Shown here one piece after another: positions 32,405 to 43,964 of a DNA stretch of 64,000 bases. Below the pieces are notes generated by a model that did not search any database, was not told the DNA's origin, and saw only the letters and a program-made list of their open reading frames with translations. The DNA comes from Trametes villosa (taxonomy: Eukaryota; Basidiomycota; Agaricomycetes; Polyporales; Polyporaceae), in contig PUDQ02000085.1 of assembly GCA_002964805.2 (NCBI GenBank), positions 372,001 through 436,000 on the forward strand, written 5' to 3'. The position numbers were made by a program, and so were the translations under genes. How positions within the stretch are numbered: position 1 is the first letter of the stretch; the number at the start of each line of letters is the position of its first letter.

Positions 32405-34075
32405 ATGTCGTCAACAATGTACGCGCAGCCGCAGCCACGACAACCAGCCACATTCATTCCCGACTTCGACCAGCGCCGCCAGTCTCCCGCCCGCGAGCCG
32501 ATACCCGCCTCACGCCCGGGCTCCCAGTACTCTCCGTACCAACAGCCGCCGCGCCAGTCTCAGTACGACGACGGCTCGTATGAGGGCGACGGCGACGGCG
32601 ACGACTTCTACCAGTCACAATCCCGGTACGATCAGCCATATACCACCCGCTCCATTGCCACCCAGTCCGTCCGCGCGCCCTCCCCGACACAGCAAGGCCC
32701 CCTCCTCGATCACTCCCACCTCCAGCCCGGCAACCAGGCCGCCCTGCTCTCGCATGAGCGCACGCTCGAGCTCTACCGCGCGAACGCGAAGAAGACGCAG
32801 GACCCGGACCTGCAGTTCGAGTTCGCCGTCTTCATGGTCGACGCCTCCAAGACGATGCCGATCCCCGCGCCCACGCCGGGGAACGTCATGGACGTCGAGA
32901 AGGCCGTCGCGAAGCGCGACGACCTCGTGCACGAGGCCATGGCCCTCCTCAAGCGCCTCGCCGACCGCGGCCACATGCCCGCCCAGTACTTCCTCGCCGA
33001 CTGCTACGCGAACGGGATCGGCACGCACAAGGGCCGCCAGGACTTCGACCGCGCCTTCCCGCTCTTCGTCCTTGCTGCCAAACACGGACACCCTGACGCC
33101 GCATACCGCGCGGGCACCTGCTGCGAGAACGGCTGGGGCTGCCGGCGAGAGTCTGCGAAGGCCGTCCAGTTCTACAAGAAGGCGGCCGCGGCGGGGCACC
33201 CCGGTGCGCTGTACCGATTGGGCATTGCAGAGCTGAATGGCGAGCTGGGGATGTCGAAGAGTCCGAAGGAGGGCGTCAAGTACCTGAAACGCTCAGCTGA
33301 GCACGCAACGGCCGAGTTCCCGCATGCTCTACACGAACTCGCACTCCTGCACGAACGCGGTATCGATAACGTCCTCTTCGTCGACTACGAGTATGCCGCA
33401 GAACTGCTCGCGCAAGCAGCAGAGCTTGGGTACGCGCCCAGTGCATACCGGTTAGGCGAGTGCTACGAGTACGGCAAGATGGGCTGCCCACAGGACCCCG
33501 CGCTCTCAATACACTACTACGTCAGTCCCCTCTCACTATGCGCCCGCAACGCGACTGCGCGCGCGCGCGCCCTGACACCGCCTTGTTGATTTCGCAGAAC
33601 ATCGCCGCGCAGCAGGGCCACCGGGACGCGTGCTTCGCGCTCACGGCGTGGTACCTCGTCGGCTCGCCCGGCGTGCTCCCGCAGTCGGACACGGAGGCGT
33701 ACCTCTGGGCGCGCAAGGCGGCCGAGGCGGGGCTCGTGAAGGCCATGTACGCCGTCGGCTACTTCCTCGAGGTCGGCATCGGCACCGAGCCGGTCATGCC
33801 CGAGTGCGTCATCTCTCGCGCCTCATCGCGCGTTCCTCTGCGTCTTGATATGTGGATGCTGATTGCATGCTGTGCTGCGTAGGGCGATCCAGTGGTACAG
33901 GCGCGCGGCGGAGCAGGGCGACAAGCGCGCTGCGCAGCGGCTGAAGGGCCCGACGAACACCGCGATCGTCGCGCCGGGCGGGCCTGGCTCGGTGCTGCAC
34001 CGGAACGAGGGCGGGAGCGACGCGGCGTCGGCGTCGGGCAAGAGCGGGAAGGACAAAGACTGCGTGATAATGTGA
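32405..34075 (+). CDS. Sel1-repeat chitin synthase activator-like protein (Skt5/Chs4 type)
   Basis: Three exons (introns 33521-33597, 33804-33882) encode ~504 residues. An N-terminal ~120-residue disordered Gln/Pro/Ser/Tyr region is followed by a helical lead-in (FEFAVFMVDASKT) and at least seven Sel1-like repeats from ~175 to ~440 (for example AQYFLADCYANGIG, AAYRAGTCCENGWG, ALYRLGIAELNGELG, SAYRLGECYEYGKMG, AMYAVGYFLEVGIG, IQWYRRAAEQGDKRA). The protein ends in CVIM, a CaaX farnesylation signal. Yeast Skt5/Chs4, the activator that brings chitin synthase III to the bud neck, has this same architecture and lipid anchor, so a role in septum or cell-wall chitin deposition is likely. The start is the ATG opening the Gln-rich region; an upstream TTG extension is not supported. 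Convergent with the next gene. Confidence 0.88.
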
Positions 34076-34338
34076 GCCTGAGGGTGGTATGTATATCCAC
34101 GTCTAGGCCTGGGAGGCGGGGCGGGCCGTCTATGTTTAGACGGGCCCGGGGTGATTCAGAAGATAGAGCAGAGTTTGAGGAGGGAGGGGGACGATGAGGC
34201 GGTTTGGGATAGCGCACGCGGACTGTTAGTGCAGACGTTCAGGACTGACACGTTATGAGGATTACAGCTTCTATTGTATACGACCTAATGGCCAGGCTAC
34301 TGAAGGACACGGTGATCCCGCATGGAACCTGCCTTGGA

Positions 34339-35723
34339 TCAGTAGTAGGGGCCGGAGACGGGAGGGCTCTCGACGATCTGGACACGGGCGAGATTAGCGC
34401 AAGAGACACTGAGGTCAGCGACCACGTCGGCCAAGGTCAGCGGGCTACCCGAGTGGGCTGCCTTTGCCGGGGAGAGCGCGAGGGTGAACGTTGCAGGGCC
34501 AAGCTCTTGGGAGATGCGTGCGACCAGATCCTGAGAAGCGGAACTCGGTTCGAGTCGGAAGACTGAGGTCAAGGATTGCAGCGTACCATGTTTTGTTGAA
34601 TGTCCTCGGTACAAGAAGGATAGTCCAGGTCAACGTCTAATGCCACCCGGATATCCTGTAGACGCGGAAGGAGGGACCTGGATGCGTCGAGGAGGTGCAA
34701 GAGTACCTCGCGGAATCTCTCCACGCCGATACCGCTCCCGCTATAGCGGTTGAGCGCGATGGCGAATGTGCGCGGCGCGATGTCCCTGAGAACGTGCTGG
34801 AGGAGCTCGACGGACCCCTGTCTGCGAATGACGACGTCCAGGTTGTCGCACTGGCACCGCAGGTTCAGCATGTACAGCGACTCCACCGCGCCCCGGATGT
34901 CCTGCAGGGTCTGCCAGCCGCGGGCCTCCTCTCCAGCAGGCCGGTTCTCCCCACGAAGGCGGTCCCACACCTGCCTCGGCCAGCCATACCCGTAGAACAA
35001 CTGTAGCCGCTTCACATTTGGGAAATAATGTGTGCAGGCGGAGAGGCTCAGATGCGTTGCCGGCGATGTCAGGTAGTCGCCCACCGTGAGGCTCTCTACT
35101 CGGGCAAACACCAGAGGGGGGTCCTCCGCCGTGGCAGGCGGCGCGCGCAGTTGAGCACGCGTGATGCGGAGGGTCTGGAGAGTTGGAGCCTGGCGGCGCA
35201 GAACGGCGGGGAAAACTGTGACGGAGTAGTCTAGGAACACGGGGTGGACAATAAGACTGAGGGAGACGAGCGGCGCACGCAGCGTGCGAAGCATCTCGGA
35301 TGCCTCCGCGCCGAAGTTGAGGACGACGAGGTGCTTGAGCCTCGTGAGGGAGGAGATAGCTGAGAGGAGGTCGGGATGCTCCTTGACGCCGTCTATGTTC
35401 ACGCGCTCGACGTTGGCCATTGCGCGCACCAGAGGAACCATCCTGTTGACGACGTCCTCGGGAAGCGGGCTGACGGGACGCAGGTAAAGAGCCTTGACTA
35501 GTTGGGCCCGCTCTCCGCTGTGCGCCTCGAGGAAGGTTGCGTAAGATTCGTGGTCGGCATGAGATCTGAGTGATACGTCCATGGCGAGGAGTACTCGGAT
35601 GCCATGACGGTGGAGGTCACGGCAACTGCGCATCATGGCAGAGACGGCAGACGAGGAGCCTGTCTCCGCAGCTACGGCCATGATGAGATATAGGACATCG
35701 TGGTTTAACGCCTTGCTAGGCAT
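34339..35723 (-). CDS. Family 2 F-box/LRR-like protein, copy A
   Basis: Two exons (intron 34531-34586) encode ~442 residues. The start at 35723 gives MPSKALNHDVLYLIMAVAAE, which matches the copy at 50594. An open in-frame extension to an ATG at 35960 exists, but it reads like leader sequence. The N-terminal region (DVLYLIMAV...MMRSCRDLHRHGIRVLL) resembles a degenerate F-box, followed by leucine-rich segments (LTRLKHLVVLNFG, LQTLRITRAQL, NVKRLQLFYGYGW). The second exon (LVARISQELGPATFTLALS, then TLADVVADL) is confirmed by the paralog. A substrate receptor of an SCF ubiquitin ligase is the natural guess, unproven. Divergent from a family-1 pseudogene across a shared promoter interrupted by a small inverted-repeat element. 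Confidence 0.68.
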
Positions 35724-36000
35724 AAAGGGCTCGATTGTGGATGCTGGGGTAGATGGCTGAGATGCGGAAGCTGCGGCGTTGAAAGCTCGGTTAATTAGAG
35801 AAGACCTGCGAAATATTGCAAAATTGTGCACTTGCGTAACGTGTGTGAGAGGTGCCCCTGAAGCACTACGCGGCTCTATAGCAGGTATACGAAGGCTTGG
35901 CGCAATTTGCCGACTGGTCCTGAGGATATGGATGGTGGTGGTCAGGAAAACTGAAGCCATCTGAGCCGGCGAGTGGCAGTACTTGGCGAGCTGCCGCACC

Positions 36001-36088
36001 GTGGGATTCTACTCGCCTGCCAAATGCAGAAGCTGTGACATGGGCCTGTCACAGCTTACCGTACGCCTTGATCCGATCGGCCTGACCC
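36001..36088 (-). promoter_or_regulatory. Conserved family-2 promoter block, copy 1
   Basis: Read on the minus strand, this block closely matches plus 50228-50310 and, in part, 54081-54155 and 38391-38430 (shared pieces include gccgatcggatc, gcttctgcat, tggcaggcgagta and tcccacg). It contains two copies of an inverted ctgtgac/gtcacag sequence. Conservation outside coding DNA beside different gene copies suggests regulatory function. Confidence 0.65.
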
Positions 36089-36091
36089 GGA

Positions 36092-36538
36092 GGAGGACCC
36101 ATGCCTCTTCACCAAAGGTTTGTCCAAACTTTGCATATTTTACCTTCCCGATATGGTAAGGAGCCTTGTCCGTGATTGCATGAATGACCTCCCAAAACGG
36201 GATAGGCGCCCACTAAGCGCCCGGATCCTTGTCCCACTATTGCATGAGGGAGGCCGCTGTGTGGGGCACCACCCAAGGTGGCCGGTGATGAGCAGCTCCT
36301 GAACCTATTTTACGGTGATTTCTAGGTCTGAAATGGTGTTCGGCATGATTTCGGTGCCCAGGAGCTCTCAACTGCGGTCAAACTAGGCTAAAGACCGATT
36401 TTGGCGCGTCACGTGACCGCTTTCACGTGACAGGCCCTGTCCAAGTTTGCATGAGCGAGGGCCAAAAGTTTGCATTTTCGAGCCCCATTTTGGGGGTATC
36501 GGATGGACAAACCTTTGGTGGAGAGGCATGGGTCCTCC
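36092..36538. mobile_element. MITE-like element with 35-bp terminal inverted repeats
   Basis: The ends 36092-36126 and 36504-36538 are inverted repeats of 35 bp with one mismatch (outer ggaggacccatgcctct, inner accaaaggtttgtcca). The 4-nt sequence CGGA flanks both sides (36088-36091 and 36539-36542), a possible target-site duplication. The 447-bp body has no coding capacity. It does have several degenerate internal repeats of the form tgtcc...ttgcat (for example near 36119, 36168, 36229, 36437 and 36465). I infer a non-autonomous DNA transposon of unknown superfamily. It sits immediately beside the conserved promoter block between divergent F-box genes. Confidence 0.75.
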
Positions 36539-36929
36539 CGGAGGCTGCCGTCCTCTTTCCCCCAGATCTCTACTGAGCTGCCATTCACACTCGGGGTGCC
36601 TCTAGTTCTGAGTTCAGGGGTCTTGACGACCTCGAAAACTCGATATTGAGGCCGTCGTGCTGCAAACACGCGCGTAGGATAGGCTCTACCATGACGAATC
36701 GCATCATGGCCCCACCGTGGCGGCTGCTATCTGGTTTGGTTGGCCTTGCTGGATTGCATGTCCCTTCCGCTCGTACGTTCGTTGAGTGAGCACAATATTC
36801 TTGCCCGACATCGTCCACAGTCGAGAAATATGTCATTGACGAGGAAATTTGCTGTCGGCTCCCAGGCTGACCGTGGGCCCTGACGCGCTACACTACCCCG
36901 CGTCTCTACTATTACCTTCGCAATCAACA

Positions 36930-38282
36930 GTAGATGCAGCTGCGGAGATGTAAGTACCATTCGACAAAGGCCGATGAACTTACATATGTCTGACCCCATG
37001 GCGAAGCGGCGAGTTCGGTGACTCCCAGGCTATTCCTCTTGTTGTCATACTCGGCTTCGCGTCCTTGCAAGTGCTAGCGCTCGCATGGTCGCGCCTCGAC
37101 CTCAGACTGCCCAACACGATGCCCGATAAACCGTGGTTCCGTGACGACATCCTATACGCCATCTTCTCCTTCCTTGAACCCGCCGACGCTGCTCGCGCTG
37201 GGACCGTCTGCGCTCGTTGGCGCCGCAACGCCGCGCGTGCGTCCTACAGCGAGGTCACTCTGCACACCTCCTCGCCCTTCTCGCGCTCGCTCGCGCGTAC
37301 GCTTCTACACCATCCGGAGCTCCGGAAGCACGTGCGCCATCTGACCGTGTTGCACTGTACGCCACTCCCGTAGGAGCACCTTTACGAATGGGTGTACCTC
37401 CTGCGCCCTTTCGCGCTGAAGACCTGCCGCATCTTTGGCCTGTCCGAGCCGACCGAGAAGCTGCAAAACGGGTGCCGAGCTAATGCGGAGCACGTGGAGA
37501 TTGCGTACTTTGGATACCGGTACCCCGAGGAGGTCTTGCGGCAAAACATTGCGGAAGAAGCGGACCCTACAAGGAGACAGCGGTTGAGGGAGATATTAGG
37601 CGGCGGCTATATGGTGGACAACTTGCAACGGTACCGCGCGGATATCGAGGCGATCGCAGGGCCGACTCCCCTTCCCACTGCGTTAGAGCGCTTCTCCGAG
37701 GGTATACAGCTCGACGTGCGCGACTGTTCTCAACGCAGCATGGACGTCATCCTAAAGGGCCTAGAACACGAGGTCACTCACGAGCGCGCGGACGCGATTC
37801 TGGAGGCCCTGGGCAAGCACCTCGGCGCGATGTCCGTGTTCTCGGCCACCCTCTGCTGTCTTCCCGCCACTCCCTATGTCGAGAACAAGAATGAGTCTTG
37901 GGAAGCCAGGGCTGCGAAATCCGCCGTGACAGGTCTGGACACAGTATGGAGGGGTCTGTGTATCGGGCCACCTGAGCGGTGTCTATGCCGCGTTCCCTCT
38001 ACGGCAGGCTATTCGGACTTCCCGCGGTCGGCGTTGGCGGCGGGGTGCGTTGGTGTAGTGACAACGTCCTTCACGAGCGAGACCGCGAAGGCTGTTCTTG
38101 ACCGGGTATGGAATAGCTGGGTGCAGGGCGGGCGGCTCCCGCGTATCGTCAACTTCCATTTCGCACACCCAGTGGGGATGATGGCAGCTGACGAGCCGTG
38201 TGCTACCTGTGGATTGTCCCGGGTGCAGACGTACTATGTTCCGCATAACGCGCCTGCTGCCATTGTGGCCGAACTATCTTAG
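36930..38282 (+). pseudogene. Family 1 F-box protein, damaged copy (no start, one nonsense codon)
   Basis: Aligned with the intact copies at 38631 and 53750, this copy should have a 20-nt first exon (36930-36949) and an intron at 36950-37006. However, the start codon position reads GTA. A TAG at 37371-37373 interrupts the frame at the position where the relatives have Glu (TP-P/E-x-HLYEW block); the frame is otherwise open to 38282. Domains: hydrophobic lead (VVILGFASLQVLALAW), F-box (FRDDILYAIFSFLEPADAAR), TLHTSSPFSRSLARTLLHHP, and C-terminal CLCR and CATCGL motifs. With only two lesions it is a young pseudogene, unless the stop is read through or is an assembly error. Confidence 0.75.
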
Positions 38283-38630
38283 ACCGCCCTACCGTCACCG
38301 GGTCGGGGACTGTACTTACTACACTTTCAAGTTCAATTCAAGTTGGCCTAATACAATTACCTACAATGGCTATACGTAGTTTGTGACCAGCGTACCCGTC
38401 ACAGCTTACTGTACGCAGCAATCTGATACCGCCACCGACTGACGCGCCTCCGACGCTTCCGGCCACCACTAGCAGTCTCGCAGTGACACTCAGAGCCATC
38501 AAGGAACTAACCTTTTCTGAGTGCATCGTTTCTGCGGATCGATCTCTCTGTTGTCAACCAGGATCATTGCTTCGGCGTCGTGGCCTACTACGCCTCTTTC
38601 TCGAGCTCGTGAACAGTTCCGCAAGCAATC
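38283..38630. promoter_or_regulatory. Upstream region of family 1 copy at 38631
   Basis: About 38391-38430 repeats part of the conserved promoter block (gtcacagcttac, gtacg, atctgat), in the same orientation as at 36001-36088. No partner family-2 gene remains here. Confidence 0.5.
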
Positions 38631-39972
38631 ATGAACGCATTAACGGACATGTGAGTAATATAATTCGAAGCCGAGGAACCTACGTTTGACTTTCTTCCGC
38701 AGTGGCAGGTCCGACGACTCTCCTCATATTGCCTCCCTCGTCGTCTTTTTCGGCCTCGCGTCTTTGCAAGTGCTAGCATGTTCGTTGTCACGGCTCAGCC
38801 TCAGACGACTAAACGCGCTGCCAGACAAACCGTGCCTCCACGACGACACTCTGTACGCCATCTTCTCCTACCTCGATCCCGCGGACGCCGCGCGCGCGGG
38901 GCTCGTTTGCACGCAGTGGCACCGGAACGCCGCATGCGCGTCGTACCGGGAGGTCACCTTGCACACGTCCTCCCCCTTCTCGGCGTCCCTCGCGCATACG
39001 CTGCTTCATCATCCGGAGCTCCGACGCCACGTGCGACATCTGAACGTCCTGCACTGTACGCCATACCCGGAGGCGCACCTGTACGAGTGGGTCTTCCTCC
39101 TCCCCATGCATGCGCTGCGAACGTGTCGCGTCTTCGGCGTGCCCGAGCACACCGAGAGGCTGAGGAACATGTGTCAAATCCGTACTGGGCGCGTAGGTTT
39201 CGCACACTTTGGGTACAGGTACCCCGAGGCGGTCCTGCAGATGGACATCGATGCGACGGGCGATCCTGCGAGAAGGCGACGGCTCCTGGAGATGATGCAT
39301 GGCCGACACATGATGGACCGGCTGCACCCGTACCGCAGAGATATCGAGGCGACCGCCGCATCAATTCCCTTTCCTGCTGCAGTACAGCGATTTTCCGAAG
39401 GGATGCAGCTCGAAGTGCACGATTCGTCCCATCGTCGGATGGACTTCGTCTGTGGGGGCGCACGCGGGGTCACACGCGAGGAGGCGTACGCGTTGGTGGA
39501 GGCCACGGGCAAGTTCCTCGGCGCGATGTCCATTTGTTCGGTCACCCTCACCGACATCTTCGCTTCCGACGACGCGGACTCGGGTGGGAACCCCTCGGGG
39601 CGGCCTACGGACGAAATGGACCCCGCGCTCGAGGTGGCAGGGATCGAGAGGGACGTACAGTTCGGGCCGGACGAGCCTTGCCTGTGCCGTTCCCCCTCAT
39701 CCTCGGGCGAACCAGCCTTCCCCGCGTCGGCGCTTTTAGTCTGCTGTGCGGGCTTCATGGGGACGTATTGTACCAGTGCGGCCGTGAAAAGAATGGTCGA
39801 CAGGTTGTGGACGGATGCGGTGCCGAACGGGTGGTCTCCGCGTCTCGTCACCTTACAGCTGGTGCATTACGGACCACCGACGTGGGACGGGGAGCCCTGC
39901 GCTACTTGTGGGCTGTCGCTGTGGCGTACATGCTATATTCCTGGAGACGCACCGTGCATTGTGGCCTGGTAG
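38631..39972 (+). CDS. Family 1 F-box protein, intact copy
   Basis: Two exons: 38631-38650 (MNALTDI) and 38703-39972, intron 38651-38702, ~429 residues. Order: hydrophobic stretch (SLVVFFGLASLQVLACSL, ~15-33), F-box (LHDDTLYAIFSYLDPADAAR, LVCTQWHRNA, ~45-90), then EVTLHTSSPFSASLAHTLLH and a long divergent region. Near the C-terminus are two short Cys motifs, CLC (~330) and CATCGLS (~410), both present in all four family copies and able to form a metal site. The hydrophobic N-terminus could be a membrane anchor. A role as SCF substrate receptor is inferred from the F-box only. The tiny first exon is supported by the same 20-nt exon at 53731-53750. Confidence 0.72.
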
Positions 39973-40183
39973 TGTAAAGGGCTGTGGATCATGGGGTCAC
40001 TCCCGTGTGCTGTCTAGCTCTTTCTGCGATCCATCTATGCTGTTGGAGACCATTGTCAATTCATGCATGCGTAGTTCCATCCGACGCGTCAGCGCCACGT
40101 AATATTACAAGTGTGAAGTCCATGCCGTACGCGCAACACAGACGTTCCCGGGCAAGAAGTAGACCAACAACTCGAAAACCCTC

Positions 40184-43100
40184 TTACGCCTGCGCCTCCC
40201 CGTCCTCCTCTACATCAACGAGCTCCCGCCCCTCCTCGACCATCTCCCCCTTCTTGCATCCAACCGCCCGCACCACACCCGCCACCGGCGCCCTCAACAC
40301 CGTCTCCGTCTTCATACTCTCCAGCACGACGACCGGCTGCCCCGCCTCGACGCGATCGCCCTCACTCACGCGCACCTCCACGACCACACTCGGCATCGGC
40401 GCCCGCAGCGCGCCCTTCGCCGCACCGAGCACGTCGCCCCCAAGCGAGAGCAGCCACGCCGGCGGCGGGAGCACGAGCGTCGTCTTCCGCGTCCCGTCGA
40501 ATACGTGCAACCGTTCTGCCGTACCCGGTGCGGACGCGGACGCGGGGACGCCCGGGGGTGGCGGCTGCGCGACGACGGTGGTGTGCCGGCGCGCGCCGTC
40601 GAGCGTGCTTGCGACGTGTGTCGGGGAGGGGAGCGTCGCGGAGACGTTGTGGAATGTATGTTCTCCGGGCGCGGTGCGCGTCGTAATATTGAAGAGGCCG
40701 CCTGGGAGGGACTGCACGCGCGCGCTCATCGGGGGTGCGTGGGCGTCCTCGGACTGGAGGGCGATCGTGCGCTCATATACGTCCCCGCCGAACCGTCGTG
40801 AGGTAAGTGCGCCCCAGGGGGACGGCGACGTTGGGGTGGGGTGGTCACGGAGCACGACGAAGAGCGCGGCTTGCGCGAGTACCTCGTGTGACGGCTCCGG
40901 AACCGGCGGGAAGAGCTCGTCGAAGTGTTTCTGCACATCATTCAGCTACGAAGATCACCGCAGAAAGAGACGGCTTACCGGGATAAAGCCCGTCTCAACT
41001 TCCGCTCTCACAAACGCATCATTCCCGGCGAGTGTCCTGAGGAACTCGACGTTGGTGGAAACGCCTACGACACGGTACTCCTCCAGGGCCCCCCTCAGCA
41101 TCCTCAAAGCCTCTGTCCTATCGCGCCCATGCACAACGAGTTTCGCGATCATCGGGTCATAGAACACACCAATCTGCGCGCCCTGCTCAAATCCCTGCTC
41201 GAGCCGGACGACAGGCGCGAGCGCGGCGGACGTGTTGACGACCGGGGTGAACTCGTCGCTGCCGGACGGCGGCGCGAGGCTGTGCTCGGCGACGGAGGGC
41301 GCGAAGATGTGCGTGGGCTCGGGTGTGGAGAGGTAGAGGAGCTGGCCGGAGTCGGGGAGGAAGTTGTTGCGCGGGTTCTCGGCGTATATGCGCGCCTCGA
41401 ACGCGTGACCGACGAGTGGGATGGAGGATTGGCTGAGGGGGAGGGGGTTGCCTGCGGCGACCTAGTGTACAAGTATCAATATCCAAGAGGACTGTGTGGG
41501 TGGTAGCTATATGACTGACCTCTAGCTGCCACTCTACGAGATCTAGACCGGTAATCATCTCTGTGACCGGGTGTTCAACCTGCAACCGGGTGTTCCTGCG
41601 AGTGAGTGGTCAGTCAGTACAACGCCACCAAGCGTAGTGAGCCTGGACTTACATTTCCATAAAGTAGAACTTCTCTGTGTCATTGTCAAAGATAAACTCG
41701 ACAGTCCCCGCGCCGACATAGTTAACCGCCTTCGCAGCCGCGACCGCCTTCACGCTCAAGTCCGCCCTCAGCTCCGGGGACAAGCCCGGCGCGGGGGCCT
41801 CCTCGATGATCTTCTGATTCCGCCGCTGCACGGAGCAGTCGCGCTCCCACAGGCTCACGCAGTCGCCCAACTGGTCCGCGAAGACCTGCACCTCGACGTG
41901 GCGCGGGCGCTGGATGTACTTCTCGACGAGCACGTCGGCGTTGCCGAACGACTTGCGCGCCTCGCGCTGCGCGGACTCGAGAGCTTCGTGGAATTCGCTC
42001 GAGGCGTTGACGATGCGCATGCCCTTGCCGCCACCGCCATGTACTGCCTTGATAAGGACCGGGTAGCCTGAGAAGAGGTTAGAAAACGAAGATGTGAAGA
42101 AGTCATGGCTGAATACCAATCCGAGAAGCCTCTTCTTGGAGGAAGTTTGGATCCTGGTTAGTCCCATGGTATCCCGGCACGACTGGCACTCCGGCAGCTG
42201 ATAACACGACACATGAGCACTGCGGTCTTCGTATTCAGCAGATTTTCTCGTACCCGACATAATGTTCTTGGACTCGCTGGAAAGTTACGCTGTCAGAGGT
42301 CATACAGAGTACCATAACTTGGGAGAATACGAACCTTTTGGAGCCCATGCTGACAATTGCGCTTGCTGGAGGACCGATAAATACAATCCCCTCTTGCGCG
42401 AGCTGTTCAGCAAACCCGGCGTTCTCGCTGAGGAACCCATATCCCGGGTGTACTGCCTATCGAGGTGTGCGTCAGTAACACGACCCACGGATCGGGAGGG
42501 CTTCTCATACCTGTGCCCCGCTCTGTTTGCAAACGTCGATGATCTTGTCTATGCGAAGCTAGACATCAGAGATGTTAGCACAATAATGTGTAGTAAGCGG
42601 AAACTGAGTTACATACGTAACTCTCTGCGGAAGGTGCGGGGCCTATACAGTACGCTTCGTCCGCCTACAAGCATGATCAACGACCAGTGCTGCTGGACGT
42701 ACAAGTCGTACTGACTAATCGGACGTGCAGCGCGTTCGCGTCGACCTCGCTGTACACGGCAACGGTCTTCACTCCGAGCTTCTTGGCGGTACGGATTACA
42801 CGACATGCAATCTCCCCTCTGCGCGCAGTGTATGTTAATAACGCGTAGTTGGGTGAGAACGGAGGTTGGTGTCACCTGTTCGCAATGAGTATCTTGTCGA
42901 AGAGGGGTTTGTGTGCGGAAACCTGTAGTGTCGAGAACGAGCTATCTATGCGGCAAGGTAAGTAAATCACTGTCCAGACAGTTGAATAATACTAGAACGA
43001 ACCTGACGCGGTCGCGAAACTCCTCGACTGGGTACGCATCCCCGCGCGCGCGACCGAAGGAGGCAGGCCGCTCCGGTAAGCTGTAGAGCCGGCTGCTGGC

Positions 43101-43204
43101 CGCGGGGAGTGCGCGAGAACTGCAGCCGAGTGGTTTCCCTTCGCGACTCTGTGTATCCGGGGGAGAGCTCGCGCGGCAATAGAACGTGGGGTATTGGGAA
43201 TCAT
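40184..43204 (-). CDS. MCCA: Methylcrotonyl-CoA carboxylase alpha (biotin) subunit
   Basis: Twelve exons (introns 42946-43002, 42819-42875, 42665-42715, 42559-42616, 42457-42510, 42277-42334, 42198-42253, 42068-42116, 41596-41652, 41462-41519, 40931-40978) give ~805 residues. The first ~75 are Arg/Ser/Ala-rich with few acids ([16 protein letters not shown]), a mitochondrial targeting sequence. The biotin carboxylase domain follows: [73 protein letters not shown], then [32 protein letters not shown] and [15 protein letters not shown]-terminal biotinyl domain has VLESMKTE; its Lys (~764) should carry biotin. It carboxylates 3-methylcrotonyl-CoA in mitochondrial leucine catabolism with the beta subunit, which is not in this window. 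SMK replaces the common AMKM. Confidence 0.94.
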
Positions 43205-43964
43205 GACGGGGGCGCAAGAATGCGGGGTAAGTCGCGTCGCGATCGGACAGCGTCAGGCCAAGAGGTGTTGGGCAGTTATTTCTTGCGCTATTCAGTAGTG
43301 TAGGCGTGTACCCTGTCTAGGTGTTGGGTACGCTGTAACAATGTGGTGTGGACGAGAGGGTTGGAGGGCGAGAAAGAGGGAGGAGGGAAGGAGAGGATGC
43401 GGGGAGATCGAGCGCGAATGCGGGGTCGGCTAAGCGCCCGGATCTTGTAGATCTCATGACCTCAAGCTCCGGCTCCGGCTCACCCACCTCCCTCCGAGCC
43501 CCCTCTGTCTCAAGTACGTACGTCCTGGTGCACCACGTTATTGCAGATGGAAATTGCTAGCATGGGAATGGTGCTCAGCACAGGAGAGAAGGAACAGTCG
43601 ACTCAAGGTGCGTGTTGGAAGCTGTGGCGTGGCTTGAGGATCCTCCGGCTGGACACCTGGCATGAGCGGACCCCATTAGCCATTGTGCGATTACAGCGGT
43701 CCTGTTAGCAAATAGCGAATAGCGAATACATGGTTGCTAGTATCTTAGAGTGGGTGGGTAATGGGTAGGCACAGGCAGGCACAGGCATGCAAATAGATGG
43801 AGGTGCGACGAAGACGAAGGTCATAAAAAGACATCAAGTGGGCAGCAACAGTAACAGCAACAGCAACACAACACACACACACACACACACACCCCGCCTC
43901 GCCTCTCGTGTCCGCAAGTACAAGAATACTTTTCCGCCTCGCCGGCACACGCCGGCACACAGGC
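43205..43964. promoter_or_regulatory. MCC alpha promoter and USP 3' flank
   Basis: Both neighbours are on the minus strand, so this region must hold the carboxylase promoter (right of 43204) and the 3' UTR of the deubiquitinase. No gene recognised. Confidence 0.45.
43843..43892. repeat. AAC/AGC trinucleotide run followed by (AC)n microsatellite
   Basis: An agcaac/agtaac trinucleotide run passes directly into about 13 AC dinucleotides (43866-43892). It lies in the 3' flank of the deubiquitinase gene. Confidence 0.9.

Noticed and set aside
34339..35999. Long N-terminal extension of the family 2 gene with a possible mitochondrial signal
   Set aside because: The extension overlaps the conserved upstream region, is not preserved as coding in the paralog, and the paralog starts at the Met equivalent to 35723.
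37371..37373. TAG in the family 1 copy as a spliced-out intron stop
   Set aside because: No donor/acceptor pair around it would preserve the TPLP-HLYEW alignment with the relatives, so a true nonsense codon (or a sequence error) is the simpler reading.
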